NCBI RefSeq assembly: GCF_030813235.1
Contig: NZ_JAUSUB010000001.1
Coordinates: 186,001-250,000, forward strand
DNA: 64,000 nucleotides
DNA from: Cytobacillus purgationiresistens
GTDB lineage: Bacteria > Bacillota > Bacilli > Bacillales > Cytobacillaceae
Direction: 5' to 3'
The notes under the pieces are model-generated. The model made no database searches. It had not been told where the DNA came from and saw only the letters and a program-made list of their open reading frames with translations. A program made the position numbers and the translations under genes. Of this stretch, positions 53,115-62,173 are shown piece after piece; position 1 is the stretch's first letter, and each line of letters starts with the position of its first letter.

Positions 53115-53684
53115 ATGTCTTTTCATGAATGCCATCATTTGGCCGCAAATTTGAATGACTTTAAATATCCATGGTGCATTGCAGGATGGTGAGCAATAGA
53201 CTTACATATTGGCACAGAAGCGAGAAGCCACCATGATATTGAAATAAGTATTTTTCGTAAACATCAACATCATTTAAAGTAGTATATGCATGAGTGGGCT
53301 TTTTCAAAAGTAATGAATGGGATTCTTACTCCTTGGGAGGATGATTTTTTATGTTTACCTATTCATGAAATTCATGCAGTGCATTAGACGAAATCACTTC
53401 AATTGGAAATATTGCTTAATGAAGAAAAAGAGAATGAGTGGATATTTAGAAGAGATCCGTCCATTACTAATCCAATCGAAAAAGTTATATTTATGTCTGA
53501 ATATAATATGCCATATTTAAACCCCGCTATTGTTTTATTATACATATCCAAAAAGACGAGGAAGCAAGATCATCATGATTTTGAAAACATCGTGTCACAT
53601 GTAACAATGGAACAATCAGACTGGCTTTACTCCGCCATACAAAAACAGAATCGAGAACATCCTTGGTTACTATCTTTAATCTGA
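53115..53684 (+). pseudogene. Nucleotidyltransferase (aminoglycoside adenylyltransferase-like) with three in-frame stops
   Basis: From ATG 53115 one frame of 190 codons runs to TGA 53684 with no frameshift, interrupted only by TGA after CIAGW, TAG after HQHHLK and TAG after HEIHAVH. The rest is well conserved: PWCIAGW-x-AIDLHIGTEARSHHDIEISIFR carries the nucleotidyltransferase Asp/Glu motif, followed by LPIHEIHA, WIFRRDPSIT and HPWLLSLI. It resembles the PF10706-like adenylyltransferases that inactivate aminoglycosides, or related nucleotidyltransferases. Not functional unless the stops are read through. Confidence 0.85.
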
Positions 53685-53739
53685 TACAATTTGACCTTAT
53701 ATTGTATCAGTCGGTCTTATTATATTTTAAATATAATAA

Positions 53740-54275
53740 TTAATTTATCCCGCTGATTTTACTATTTCTTTGTTTAACACGAATGAACGCTTTATAGCCT
53801 AATTGTTCTAAAGTTTCACCATTTGTATTCGTATCGGCAACTTCCAATACATAATCATTATATAGAGAAAGTGAAAATATGTGGTTCATAATCGATGAAG
53901 CTACACCTTGCCCTCGATGCTTAAGAGAAGCCGTAACAAATTCAATGGATGCTATTCCTTCCCCAGATACAATTCTCGCTTGAGTATAAATGCTGCTAGC
54001 GTTTCTTTCACTAATCCTAGGTGTTTGCGAAATTCTTTCCCTTGAATGCTAACGGAAGGATTTTTTCCATCTGTGCAAGCTATCATGCCGATAACCTCTC
54101 CATCCACTATTGCAACATAGAAAAAGTTTGAATTAAACATATGAGAAAAAGTAAGTTTCAAACGATTCGAGTCTTTTGAAAAGAAAGTGAAGTGTTTTCC
54201 AAATCCTTCGACAAAAATTGCGCTCATTTCCTGTTTTATATGGTCATCGAGTTGATCTGCGCGGATGATTTCGAT
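53740..54275 (-). pseudogene. GNAT acetyltransferase with frameshift and lost start codon
   Basis: RBS AAAGGAG is followed at normal spacing by ATC (54273-54275) where ATG is expected; the frame continues IEIIRADQLDDHIKQEM and on to KETLA. A frameshift near 53995 then moves the reading into SIYTQARIVSGEGIASIEFVT and on through SLKHRGQGVASSIMNHIF (acetyl-CoA loop) to LGYKAF and the TAA. Both halves are recognisable GNAT segments in order. A truncated product of 91 residues could begin at ATG 54227. Confidence 0.8.
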
Positions 54276-54644
54276 TTAAAAAACTCCTTTCAAATTCGCA
54301 AAAGCTTCAAGTTAAAGTCTATTTGGATATTAAAAACATAGTACTATATTATACAACAAAATGCATAAAAGATTTTGGGTAAAGGATATGCTTATAGACG
54401 CTTTTCATTTTTTTATCGAAAATGAGGCAAGCTGTGATGAAATAGAGCCTAGTAGGTGATAGTATAGATAGATGGGAACAATTATGTTTCTATAGCATTC
54501 TCATATCTATAGTAATTTCAGCCATAGATTAACCGTAATATACACAAAAGACTATAACCATAAATACATTTGAGTTATTACACTATTTTTTAATCAAAGC
54601 TTTGAATAACTATTGAAAAAACCAGTTTATCTTAAGGAGGATCC
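54276..54644. other. Intergenic region upstream of ytvI
   Basis: About 370 AT-rich bases. I see no gene; TCATTTT and AAAATGA near 54410 can pair weakly. No clear promoter identified. Confidence 0.4.
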
Positions 54645-55745
54645 ATGAAATTCAGTAAATCTATGTTAAAAAAAGGATTTTTGATTCTTGCTTTAATCTT
54701 GGCAGGTATCTTTATCTATCTGAATTTTTCAGCATTCATGCCAGTCTTGCTTGCTTTATTGACGGCTTTGATTTTTGAACCGTTTATTCGAATGCTGCAA
54801 AAGTACTTAAAAAGCGAGAAAAGGCTTCTTTCGGTGACAATCGTATTCTTATTGTTCGTTGTGATATGCAGTTTTATTTTATACATAAGTGTTAAATATG
54901 TATTTGGTAAAATATATGAATGGTCGATGCTGGTTCCTCAATATGCCTCGGAAATTGAAAGGGCAATTAATAGTACAGTGAAGAATCTCCAACAATCGCT
55001 AGAGGGTATTCCCGAAGGAGATCTCCTTATAACTGAGATGAACAATATCACTCACAGTATAGTGGACCGGGTTTTACAATTTGTAACAAATTTTATTGGC
55101 TTATTAGCTGATTGGTTACAAGCGATTCCTAATATGCTATTTGTAGGTATCTTTTATTTGATTATTTTGTTTTTATTCAGCTTGGAACTTCCAAAAATCA
55201 AAAACAATTTTTTCAAATTATTTAAAACGGAAACTTCAAATAAACTTCGCTATGTAACGCAAAAGATGGGAGTTGTTTTTCTAGGATATTGGAAAGCACA
55301 ATTCATTTTGAGCGTTGGAGTATTTCTAATTTGTTATGTATGTTTGCTATTCATTTCACCAAAAATAGCCCTTTTTATGTCCTTTATCATTTGGATTGTC
55401 GATATAATTCCTCTCTATGTTGGACCAGCACTTGTGCTTGTTCCATGGGGATTAATTATGATTTTACTCGGAAATTCAGTGATGGGTATTCAGCTCATGA
55501 TATTGGCATTTGTTTTATTAATTGTAAGAAGAATTATTGAACCTAAAGTCTTAGGCGATTCAATTGGATTAAATGCGCTCCCAACTGTGTTATCTATGTA
55601 TTTCGGATTTGTTTTCTTTGGGGTATTGGGTCTTATTGCAGGTCCATTTGTATATATTGCGATTCGCTCAGCGAAAGAAGCAGGTTTATTTAATCGTAAA
55701 ACGGCTGAAGTATCAAAGGACAGTAAAACTAGTCCAAGCGATTGA
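54645..55745 (+). CDS. ytvI: AI-2E-family permease, YtvI-like sporulation membrane protein
   Basis: 366 residues, RBS AAGGAGG. Two N-terminal helix pairs, a polar region (about 95-150) and the C-terminal helices with RRIIEPKVLGDSIGLNALPTVLSMYFGFVFFGVLGLIAGPFV, the form found in the YtvI branch of PF01594 annotated as sporulation integral membrane protein. Transported substrate unknown. Only distantly similar to the permease at 7969. Confidence 0.85.
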   Translation: MKFSKSMLKKGFLILALILAGIFIYLNFSAFMPVLLALLTALIFEPFIRMLQKYLKSEKRLLSVTIVFLLFVVICSFILYISVKYVFGKIYEWSMLVPQYASEIERAINSTVKNLQQSLEGIPEGDLLITEMNNITHSIVDRVLQFVTNFIGLLADWLQAIPNMLFVGIFYLIILFLFSLELPKIKNNFFKLFKTETSNKLRYVTQKMGVVFLGYWKAQFILSVGVFLICYVCLLFISPKIALFMSFIIWIVDIIPLYVGPALVLVPWGLIMILLGNSVMGIQLMILAFVLLIVRRIIEPKVLGDSIGLNALPTVLSMYFGFVFFGVLGLIAGPFVYIAIRSAKEAGLFNRKTAEVSKDSKTSPSD

Positions 55746-55811
55746 TTTATTTTGAAATTTGAATCTTTTTTAAGCCTCTTCCGTACGAATGTGTGGAGGG
55801 GGTTTTTTTCT

Positions 55812-57083
55812 GTGAAAAAAGCGATATATAAAGCTGTATTTATAAGTTTGATCATATTGATTTCAGGTTGTTCTAATGAAAAAAAAGAGGATGAGAATAT
55901 GACGATCAATGAGGAAATGTTAGGGGCGTGGGAAGGATCTATCGATATCCCTCAATCTCCATTATCAATCATATTGAAGCTGGAAGAAGAAGGAGGGACT
56001 TTATCTGTACCAGTGCAAAATCTAGTAGATTATCCATTTTCTAATGTTGTATACAATAGTGACGATGCCAATTTGACAATGAATCTGAATGGATCAAAAA
56101 TTGCCATCAAACTCAGCTTGAGTGAGGGGAAATTAAAAGGCACTTTTTCACAAAATGGCGGAACATTTCCTTTGGAGCTTACACCTTATGAAGAGGAAGA
56201 AAAGACTTATACTGAAATTGAAATTGACACAGAAGGAGGTAAGTTAAAAGCTGCGCTTCAGTTGCCTGAAGGAGATGGCCCCTATCCATTGTCCGTCATT
56301 ATAGCTGGCTCTGGACCGACAGATAAAAATGGCAATACGATTGGTGCACCAGGGAAAAATGATAGCTTAAAGATGCTGGCAGAGAGCCTAGCAGCAGAAG
56401 GAATAGCATCCATTCGCTATGATAAGAGAGGAATAGGCGATAATGCAAAGTTAGAAGAGAAGGAAGAAGATTTGCGGCTGGAGGATTTTGTTACAGACGC
56501 TGAAGCACTTGTAGAGTACGCAAGAGCTGATTCTCAATTTTCTACAGTCAGCATTATCGGTCATAGTGAGGGGTCGCTAATAGGGATGCTAGCTTCTATT
56601 AAAAGCAAAACAGATTCCTTTGTTTCAATGGCTGGTCCTGCTAGATCCGCAGATGCTATATTATTAGATCAATTACAAGGACAATTACCGCCAGAATTAA
56701 TGAAAGAAGCAAAGGAAGCCATTGAACAATTAAGAAAAGGTAAAACCGTTGATCAGTTATCTCCAGAGCTCCAGGCATTATTTAGACCATCAGTTCAGCC
56801 ATATTTAATTTCATGGTTTGCTTATGAACCAAAAACAGTGATTAACGATATAGATGCGCCTATATTAATTATCAATGGGACCTATGATCTTCAAGTTCCC
56901 CATAGGGAAGCAGAAATGTTAAAAGCGGCAGAATCAACAGCCGAGTTATTCATTATTGAAGAAATGAATCATATTCTCAAAAAAGCACCAGCGGATGAAG
57001 ATGGAAATCTTGCAACGTATCTCAATCCTGATTTACCGATTGTTCCTGAATTAATCACAAGCATAACCCAATTTTTAAAATAA
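55812..57083 (+). CDS. Alpha/beta hydrolase lipoprotein
   Basis: 423 residues from GTG 55812 (GGAGGGGG upstream; the open frame back to 55752 is rejected). Lipobox LISGC. An N-terminal beta-rich domain (about 35-130) precedes an alpha/beta hydrolase domain: GSGPTDKNGN oxyanion region, IRYDKRGIG, nucleophile S252 in GHSEGS, acid Asp in NGTYDLQVP and His in EMNHILKKA. Likely a surface-anchored esterase or peptidase of S9/DUF type. Substrate unknown. Confidence 0.88.
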   Translation: MKKAIYKAVFISLIILISGCSNEKKEDENMTINEEMLGAWEGSIDIPQSPLSIILKLEEEGGTLSVPVQNLVDYPFSNVVYNSDDANLTMNLNGSKIAIKLSLSEGKLKGTFSQNGGTFPLELTPYEEEEKTYTEIEIDTEGGKLKAALQLPEGDGPYPLSVIIAGSGPTDKNGNTIGAPGKNDSLKMLAESLAAEGIASIRYDKRGIGDNAKLEEKEEDLRLEDFVTDAEALVEYARADSQFSTVSIIGHSEGSLIGMLASIKSKTDSFVSMAGPARSADAILLDQLQGQLPPELMKEAKEAIEQLRKGKTVDQLSPELQALFRPSVQPYLISWFAYEPKTVINDIDAPILIINGTYDLQVPHREAEMLKAAESTAELFIIEEMNHILKKAPADEDGNLATYLNPDLPIVPELITSITQFLK

Positions 57084-57212
57084 TCGTGGAAAAGAAGAGT
57101 CTGGCATAAATGGATGCATTCAATTAGATGGAAGAAAGGTAAGAATACAGAAGGACTATTCTTTTGAGTGTCGAATCAAGTTTAAAATACTTATAAATTA
57201 AAGGGTGAAACT

Positions 57213-57680
57213 ATGAATTTATCACACATAGATATGAATGAAAGATTAGCCAGCGAAATTTTGACTTGGAAATATGAACCACCATATGATTTTTATAATA
57301 ATAAATTAAATGAAGAATCTGTTCAAGAAATGGTATCAAATCATTATTATGCAGCCTTCAATGGCGAGGAATTATTAGGTTTTTTTTGTTATGGACAATC
57401 AGCACAGGTTCCAGCAGGAAATGAATATAGTGCATATGACTTGGACTGCATTGATATTGGTCTTGGAATGAAACCTACTCAGACCGGCAAGGGAATGGGT
57501 AGCGAATTTCTATCCTATATTTTAAACGATGCAGAACAAGCTCACCTTAACAAGTCACATAGGCTGACAGTTGCTAATTTTAATGTACGGGCGATTCGTC
57601 TCTATCGGAAATTTGGCTTTGTATCAAAGGTGGAATTTAGTAATGATAAGTGTACATTTTTGGTGATGGAAAGGGAGTAA
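57213..57680 (+). CDS. GNAT acetyltransferase
   Basis: 155 residues, RBS AAAGGGTG. YYAAFNGEELLGFFCYG, then IDIGLGMKPTQTGKGMGSEFLSYIL (acetyl-CoA loop QTGKGMG), and VANFNVRAIRLYRKFGF identify the GNAT fold. Substrate unknown. A 245-base gap with a perfect inverted repeat separates it from the acyl-CoA ligase. Confidence 0.88.
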   Translation: MNLSHIDMNERLASEILTWKYEPPYDFYNNKLNEESVQEMVSNHYYAAFNGEELLGFFCYGQSAQVPAGNEYSAYDLDCIDIGLGMKPTQTGKGMGSEFLSYILNDAEQAHLNKSHRLTVANFNVRAIRLYRKFGFVSKVEFSNDKCTFLVMERE

Positions 57681-57800
57681 AGAATGAAGGGCTGGAGATG
57701 GCACACTCGATTATTCATCGAACAAAATAGCATTATCATGAATATTTATACGATATGAGAGTATTAATCTAATTTTTAACCAAGAAAGCAGGAATTCAAT

Positions 57801-57839
57801 CAAATGAATAAGAATATATTAAATATTCTTATTCATTTG
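57801..57839. promoter_or_regulatory. Perfect 17-bp inverted repeat upstream of the acyl-CoA ligase gene
   Basis: CAAATGAATAAGAATAT, a 5-base loop, and its exact complement. No T run follows on either strand, so an operator is more likely than a terminator. A half-matching FadR-like sequence, TGAATGACTGATTAC, lies at 57895-57909, just before the RBS. Confidence 0.7.
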
Positions 57840-57926
57840 CGATACCTACTAGTTCTCTTCCAACCAATATAAATGTAAGCGTTTTATTAAAGGATGAATG
57901 ACTGATTACAAAAAGGGGATGAAAGA

Positions 57927-59579
57927 ATGTCTGAATTGTTATCAATAACAGTTGGGAAGCTTTTAGAAGAAAAAGCAGCGCTCCATCCTAATCATGAAGC
58001 TCTCGTATATGCCGATAGAGATTTAAGAATGTCCTATCAGCAATTTAATCAACATTGCCGCAAAGTAGCTAAAGGATTGATGAAGCTTGGACTTGAAAAG
58101 GGGGAGCATATTGCTGCATGGTCGACAAATACGCCGGAATGGGTAACGACCCAATTTGCAACAGGAAAAATCGGGGCAGTGCTTGTTACGGTAAATACGA
58201 ATTATCGTACAGCAGAGCTGGAATATTTATTGCAGCAATCAGATGCTACTACCATACTATTAATGGAAAAATTCAGAGATGATTCGTATATAGACATGTT
58301 GTATGAGATTATACCTGAACTTAAAACGAGCGAACCAGGTCGGTTGAAAAGTGATAAACTTCCATTCTTGAAAAATGTAATTGTTCTTGGAGATAAAAGG
58401 TTTCCGGGTACATATAGCTGGGATGATATTCTAGGGTTAAGTGAAAGTGTTACTGAAGATCAGCTGGAACAAAGATTAGACAGCCTACATCCAGATGATG
58501 TCATTAATATGCAATATACATCAGGAACAACCGGTTTTCCTAAAGGCGTAATGCTGACACATAATAATGTGGTGAACAATGCTTATAACATTGCTAGCTG
58601 CATGAAGCTGGGGAAAACAGACCGTTTATGCATTCCAGTCCCATTTTTCCATTGCTTCGGCTGTGTAATTGGTACACTTGCCTCTGTATCTGTCGGTGCT
58701 ACAATGGTTCCTGTCCAGGAATTCAACCCAAAACGGGTAATGCAGACGGTCCAAGATGAGAAATGTACCGCACTTCATGGGGTGCCAACGATGTTCATCG
58801 CCGAATTAAATGATCCAGATTTCGCACAATATGAACTTTCTACATTGCGAACAGGTGTGATGGCAGGCTCGAATTGTCCAATAGAGGTGATGAAGGCTGT
58901 AATAGAGAAAATGGGAGCTGGCGAAATCACTATTTGCTATGGGCAAACTGAATCATCGCCAGTCATAACTCAAACGAGAACGGATGATCCAATCGAGCTT
59001 CGGGTAGAATCAGTCGGGCGAGCATTGCCTAATGTAGAAGTGAAAATTGTTGAGCCGGGCACGAATAATGAGGTTGAATACGGTGTCCAAGGAGAACTAT
59101 GCTCAAGAGGCTATCATGTGATGAAGGGATATTATAAAAACCCTGAAGCTACAAAGCAGGCGATAGATGTAGAGGGCTGGCTGCATACTGGAGACTTGGC
59201 AGTGATGGATGAAAATGGCTATTGTAAAGTAACGGGAAGACTGAAAGATATGGTTATTCGCGGTGGTGAAAATATTTATCCGCGTGAGATTGAAGAGTTC
59301 CTCTACAGCCACCCAGATATCCTGGATGTACAAGTTGTTGGAATACCTGATGCAGTGTATGGCGAGGAAGTTGTTGCCTGGATTATTGTAAAAGAAGGGA
59401 CGCAGCTAACAAGTGAGGATGTCCGAAGCTTTTGTAAAGGAAAAATATCACGTCATAAAATTCCGAAATATATAGAATTCACGGATGCTTATCCGATGAC
59501 AGCTTCAGGGAAAATACAAAAATATCGTTTGCGGGAAAATGCAGTGAAAGCAGTGAAAGAGAGTAAAACTACCACTTAA
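57927..59579 (+). CDS. Acyl-CoA synthetase (AMP-forming ligase), fatty-acid type
   Basis: 550 residues, RBS AAGGGGATG. Adenylate-forming signatures: P-loop YTSGTTGFPKGVMLTH (about 190-206), CYGQTESSP, GWLHTGDLAVMDENGY, GRLKDMVIRGGENIYPREIEE and the C-terminal catalytic lysine in TASGKIQKYRL. Length and GGENIYPREIEEFL fit the YngI/long- or medium-chain acyl-CoA ligase group. It activates fatty acids for beta-oxidation. Confidence 0.92.
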   Translation: MSELLSITVGKLLEEKAALHPNHEALVYADRDLRMSYQQFNQHCRKVAKGLMKLGLEKGEHIAAWSTNTPEWVTTQFATGKIGAVLVTVNTNYRTAELEYLLQQSDATTILLMEKFRDDSYIDMLYEIIPELKTSEPGRLKSDKLPFLKNVIVLGDKRFPGTYSWDDILGLSESVTEDQLEQRLDSLHPDDVINMQYTSGTTGFPKGVMLTHNNVVNNAYNIASCMKLGKTDRLCIPVPFFHCFGCVIGTLASVSVGATMVPVQEFNPKRVMQTVQDEKCTALHGVPTMFIAELNDPDFAQYELSTLRTGVMAGSNCPIEVMKAVIEKMGAGEITICYGQTESSPVITQTRTDDPIELRVESVGRALPNVEVKIVEPGTNNEVEYGVQGELCSRGYHVMKGYYKNPEATKQAIDVEGWLHTGDLAVMDENGYCKVTGRLKDMVIRGGENIYPREIEEFLYSHPDILDVQVVGIPDAVYGEEVVAWIIVKEGTQLTSEDVRSFCKGKISRHKIPKYIEFTDAYPMTASGKIQKYRLRENAVKAVKESKTTT

Positions 59580-59699
59580 TGACTCTGCTCTCCCTAAGTC
59601 TCATTCTAAAGTCTTAATGTATTTCAGCCGGATTGCCAATGTTTGTCAGGTTGATTGAGAATACACTATAGAAGAGAAGTGTAAAGGGAGGGAAAGTAT

Positions 59700-59858
59700 A
59701 TGAACCTTGATATCTATACCCTAGAGAAGATGCGGAAGCAAAGGGAAGAAGAGCTGAAAGCATTATATCATTATGACGATTTAAAAATGAAAAACAACAA
59801 GAAAATCCTATGTTGCTTGCCATGGTTCAATCGGCTGGATTATTGCCAATGTACTTAA
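59700..59858 (+). CDS. Hypothetical 52-residue protein
   Basis: ATG 59700 about 8 bases after AAAGGGAGG. An N-terminal charged helix (LEKMRKQREEELKALYHYDD) is followed by a cysteine-rich tail (KILCCLPWFNRLDYCQC). Unknown family; the odd tail could reflect a frameshift near the end, since another frame stays open beyond it. Confidence 0.5.
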   Translation: MNLDIYTLEKMRKQREEELKALYHYDDLKMKNNKKILCCLPWFNRLDYCQCT

Positions 59859-59861
59859 ATT

Positions 59862-59904
59862 CATGGGGCGAAGTGCAGAATGCTTCGTCCATGGATTTAT
59901 TTTA
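59862..59904 (+). terminator. Probable terminator before the cyclotransferase gene
   Basis: CATGG and CGAAG pair with CTTCG and CCATG in an interrupted stem (59862-59894), followed by TTTATTTT. Confidence 0.5.
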
Positions 59905-59928
59905 CCTGAACGAACAGAGGTGTGAAAA

Positions 59929-60807
59929 ATGGAGAATGGTGCCTATTTATTTGTATATGGTACATTGCGTAAGCATGAACACAACCATCATTTACTAAAT
60001 AACAGCATTTGTATTGCAGAGCAAGCATGGGTGTTTGGAAACTTATTTGACTCTGGACAAGAATATCCAACCCTGATGGTAAAGGATAAAAGTGATAAAG
60101 TATACGGTGAATTATACCAGGTTCCTTCGCATCATTTTAAAGAATTGGATGAGTTGGAGGACTATGTTCCCGGAAGAAAGAATAACCTATATGAACGGAT
60201 TGAGCAGACGGTCTTTACAGATGCTGGTGAAAAATCAGCTTTTGTTTATGTGATAATCGAAGAGCCATCACAAGCTAAAAAAATCAGATATGGTGATTGG
60301 AAGCTCTATCATTTAATAAATAATTGCCCAGAGACAACCTATTATTTTGCCTATGGTTCATGCATGGATACGGAAAGATTCAGCAAGGCACAGGCTGACC
60401 AATACTTTATGGATGTAAAAGGAGCGGCAGTGTTAATAAATTATTCCATGGGTTATACATTCAAATGCCCAGATGGTGGTCGAGCGGATATCATTGAAGG
60501 AGAAGGGGAAACGGAAGGAATCCTGTATGAAATACCCTATGAAGGTGTAGAATATTTATTCGAACGAGAAGGCTTTCACGAGGGTTCTTACCGCCCTGCG
60601 TTCGTCGATGTACAAGTTGCAGGAAAGGTGATAAAGGATGTTCTCACCTTCCACGTTTATAATAAAAAGGAAGAATTTGCTCCACCTGTTCATTATGCAA
60701 CAGAAATTTTACGGGGGGCAAAAGGACGGGTAAGCCAAGCTTATTATCAACAACTTTTAAAAAAGTTAGAAGACTTAGAAGTTAAAATGAATGAAATAAA
60801 TGTTTGA
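59929..60807 (+). CDS. Two-domain gamma-glutamylcyclotransferase-like protein (YkqA type)
   Basis: 292 residues, RBS AGAGGTG. Two GGCT/AIG2 folds in tandem: domain 1 opens with YLFVYGTLRKHEHNH (about 6-20) and domain 2 with YYFAYGSCMDTERF (about 139-152), each with the substrate-binding YG(T/S)xL/M-type loop. B. subtilis YkqA has the same duplicated layout. The family forms 5-oxoproline from gamma-glutamyl compounds; which domain is catalytic is unclear. Confidence 0.87.
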   Translation: MENGAYLFVYGTLRKHEHNHHLLNNSICIAEQAWVFGNLFDSGQEYPTLMVKDKSDKVYGELYQVPSHHFKELDELEDYVPGRKNNLYERIEQTVFTDAGEKSAFVYVIIEEPSQAKKIRYGDWKLYHLINNCPETTYYFAYGSCMDTERFSKAQADQYFMDVKGAAVLINYSMGYTFKCPDGGRADIIEGEGETEGILYEIPYEGVEYLFEREGFHEGSYRPAFVDVQVAGKVIKDVLTFHVYNKKEEFAPPVHYATEILRGAKGRVSQAYYQQLLKKLEDLEVKMNEINV

Positions 60808-60865
60808 AACAGGCTATCCAGGTGGTATATATCATTGTCACCAACAATGAAAGAAGGTCATCCAA

Positions 60866-61081
60866 ATGAACATAATTACGGATAATAGCTTCTTCGAAAT
60901 AGTCTATGACCGGCAGCGATTTGATTACTTACAATTCATAAGAATAGATCATATTTGTGATATCGTCTATATTACTTTTAAGAATGCCTTTACCAGTGAA
61001 ATGTATACCTTTGAAAAAGATAAGATAAGTAAATTTAAAAAAATAATTAATATTTTCCCAGGATTTAATGTAAATCATTAA
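60866..61081 (+). CDS. Hypothetical 71-residue protein
   Basis: ATG 60866 with GAAAGAAGG upstream. The product mixes aromatic and charged residues (FFEIVYDRQRFDYLQFIRID) without a signal or membrane segment. It follows the cyclotransferase by about 60 bases. No family recognised; RBS and surroundings make it plausible. Confidence 0.5.
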   Translation: MNIITDNSFFEIVYDRQRFDYLQFIRIDHICDIVYITFKNAFTSEMYTFEKDKISKFKKIINIFPGFNVNH

Positions 61082-61150
61082 GAATCATGTTGCAGACAGC
61101 GAATTGTTTTCTTTATACTAGTAGAGAGAGAACATGAAGGAGTGGCATAA

Positions 61151-61354
61151 ATGATTCATGAAAATTGGCATGAACGCGAAACATTAAAACATGTGAAATG
61201 CGTACATACAAATGCAGCTAAATATATTGTTAATAGAGCTTTAACAGAAGGCAAAGAGTATGAAGTGAAAAATGAAACAGAGGAATTTTATTTCATTATT
61301 GATAATTCAGGTAAAGTCAGCGGCTTCTACAAGGATTATTTTCAAGATGCATAA
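61151..61354 (+). CDS. Conserved small Bacillaceae protein (DUF6501-like)
   Basis: 67 residues, RBS GAAGGAGTGG. Sequence IHENWHERETLKHVKCVHTN and AKYIVNRALTEGKEYEVKNETEEFYFI looks like a small beta-barrel protein conserved in bacilli; I recall it as DUF6501 but could not check. Function unknown. Own terminator. Confidence 0.72.
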   Translation: MIHENWHERETLKHVKCVHTNAAKYIVNRALTEGKEYEVKNETEEFYFIIDNSGKVSGFYKDYFQDA

Positions 61355-61370
61355 TAAAAGTCTCTAATGA

Positions 61371-61406
61371 GAGAAAACTGTCAGTATCACACTGACAGTT
61401 TTCTTG
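61371..61406 (+). terminator. Terminator after the DUF6501-like gene
   Basis: GAAAACTGTCAGT and ACTGACAGTTTTC form a perfect 13-bp stem with a 5-base loop, followed by TTG. Confidence 0.85.
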
Positions 61407-61466
61407 TTGTGTACTTTTTAAATTGAATGGTTCCAAAAAATGAATAGCTTGAAAGAAGGGGAGAGT

Positions 61467-62051
61467 ATGAACCGCGATTTTTCATTGTCTGGAGAAGTAA
61501 TTGACTTACTGCCATTAAGACAAGAGCATCTCATTCCATTATGGAAAGCCGGAGAACCGGAAGAAATTTGGACGTATATGGCAACTAAAATACATACGAT
61601 CGCCGAAATGAAAACGAATATTCTACAAGCCATTGATGAAAGAGAGCAGGGAATTACAATCCCTTTTGCTGTATATCATAAAGAGCTGAAAAAGATAGTA
61701 GGCAGCACAAGGTTTCTCGATATATCCGAAAAAAATAATAGTGCTGAAATTGGTTCTACCTGGTATCATCCATCTGTATGGAAATCAAGAGTGAATACCG
61801 AATGTAAATATTTATTATTAGGTCATGCCTTCGAAAACTGGAAGATGACAAGGGTGTTTTTTAAAACGGACGGTCGGAATATTCAGTCACAAACAGCGAT
61901 TGCTCGTTTGGGCGCAGTAAAAGAAGGAACTTTAAGAAAAGATAAAGTAATAACTGATGGTTATGTACGCGATTCGGTCTACTATAGTGTTTTGCAGGAA
62001 GAATGGTCGGTTGTTAAAGCCAATTTAGAGCGGAAGCTTAGAATCAATTAG
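61467..62051 (+). CDS. GNAT acetyltransferase (RimL-like)
   Basis: 194 residues from ATG 61467 (GAAGGGGAG upstream; an earlier in-frame ATG at 61440 lacks an RBS). VIDLLPLRQEHLIPLWKAG, IVGSTRFLDIS, EIGSTWYHPSVWKSRVNTECKYLLLGHAFE and RVFFKTDGRNIQSQTAIARLGAVKEGTLR match the RimJ/RimL acetyltransferase pattern, in which NxxSxxAI contacts acetyl-CoA. Substrate unknown. Confidence 0.88.
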   Translation: MNRDFSLSGEVIDLLPLRQEHLIPLWKAGEPEEIWTYMATKIHTIAEMKTNILQAIDEREQGITIPFAVYHKELKKIVGSTRFLDISEKNNSAEIGSTWYHPSVWKSRVNTECKYLLLGHAFENWKMTRVFFKTDGRNIQSQTAIARLGAVKEGTLRKDKVITDGYVRDSVYYSVLQEEWSVVKANLERKLRIN

Positions 62052-62059
62052 CATATGTA

Positions 62060-62109
62060 ATGAAATACCACCATCTAAGGTGATATCCTAATAGATGGTG
62101 GTATTTCAT
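62060..62109. terminator. Perfect 17-bp stem after the GNAT gene
   Basis: ATGAAATACCACCATCT and its exact complement enclose 16 bases. It lies where a terminator is expected but has no T run, so it may be a bidirectional structural terminator or a mobile-repeat remnant. Confidence 0.5.
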
Positions 62110-62173
62110 GAGTTGCATAAAAGGCATTATGTTGAGGTATATAGTTGTTTAAAGAAATATAGGCATTTACGCT

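Noticed and set aside
59810-59998. 62-codon frame between the acyl-CoA ligase and cyclotransferase genes
   Set aside because: No RBS and runs into the cyclotransferase gene out of frame; at most it might show a frameshift in the 52-codon gene.
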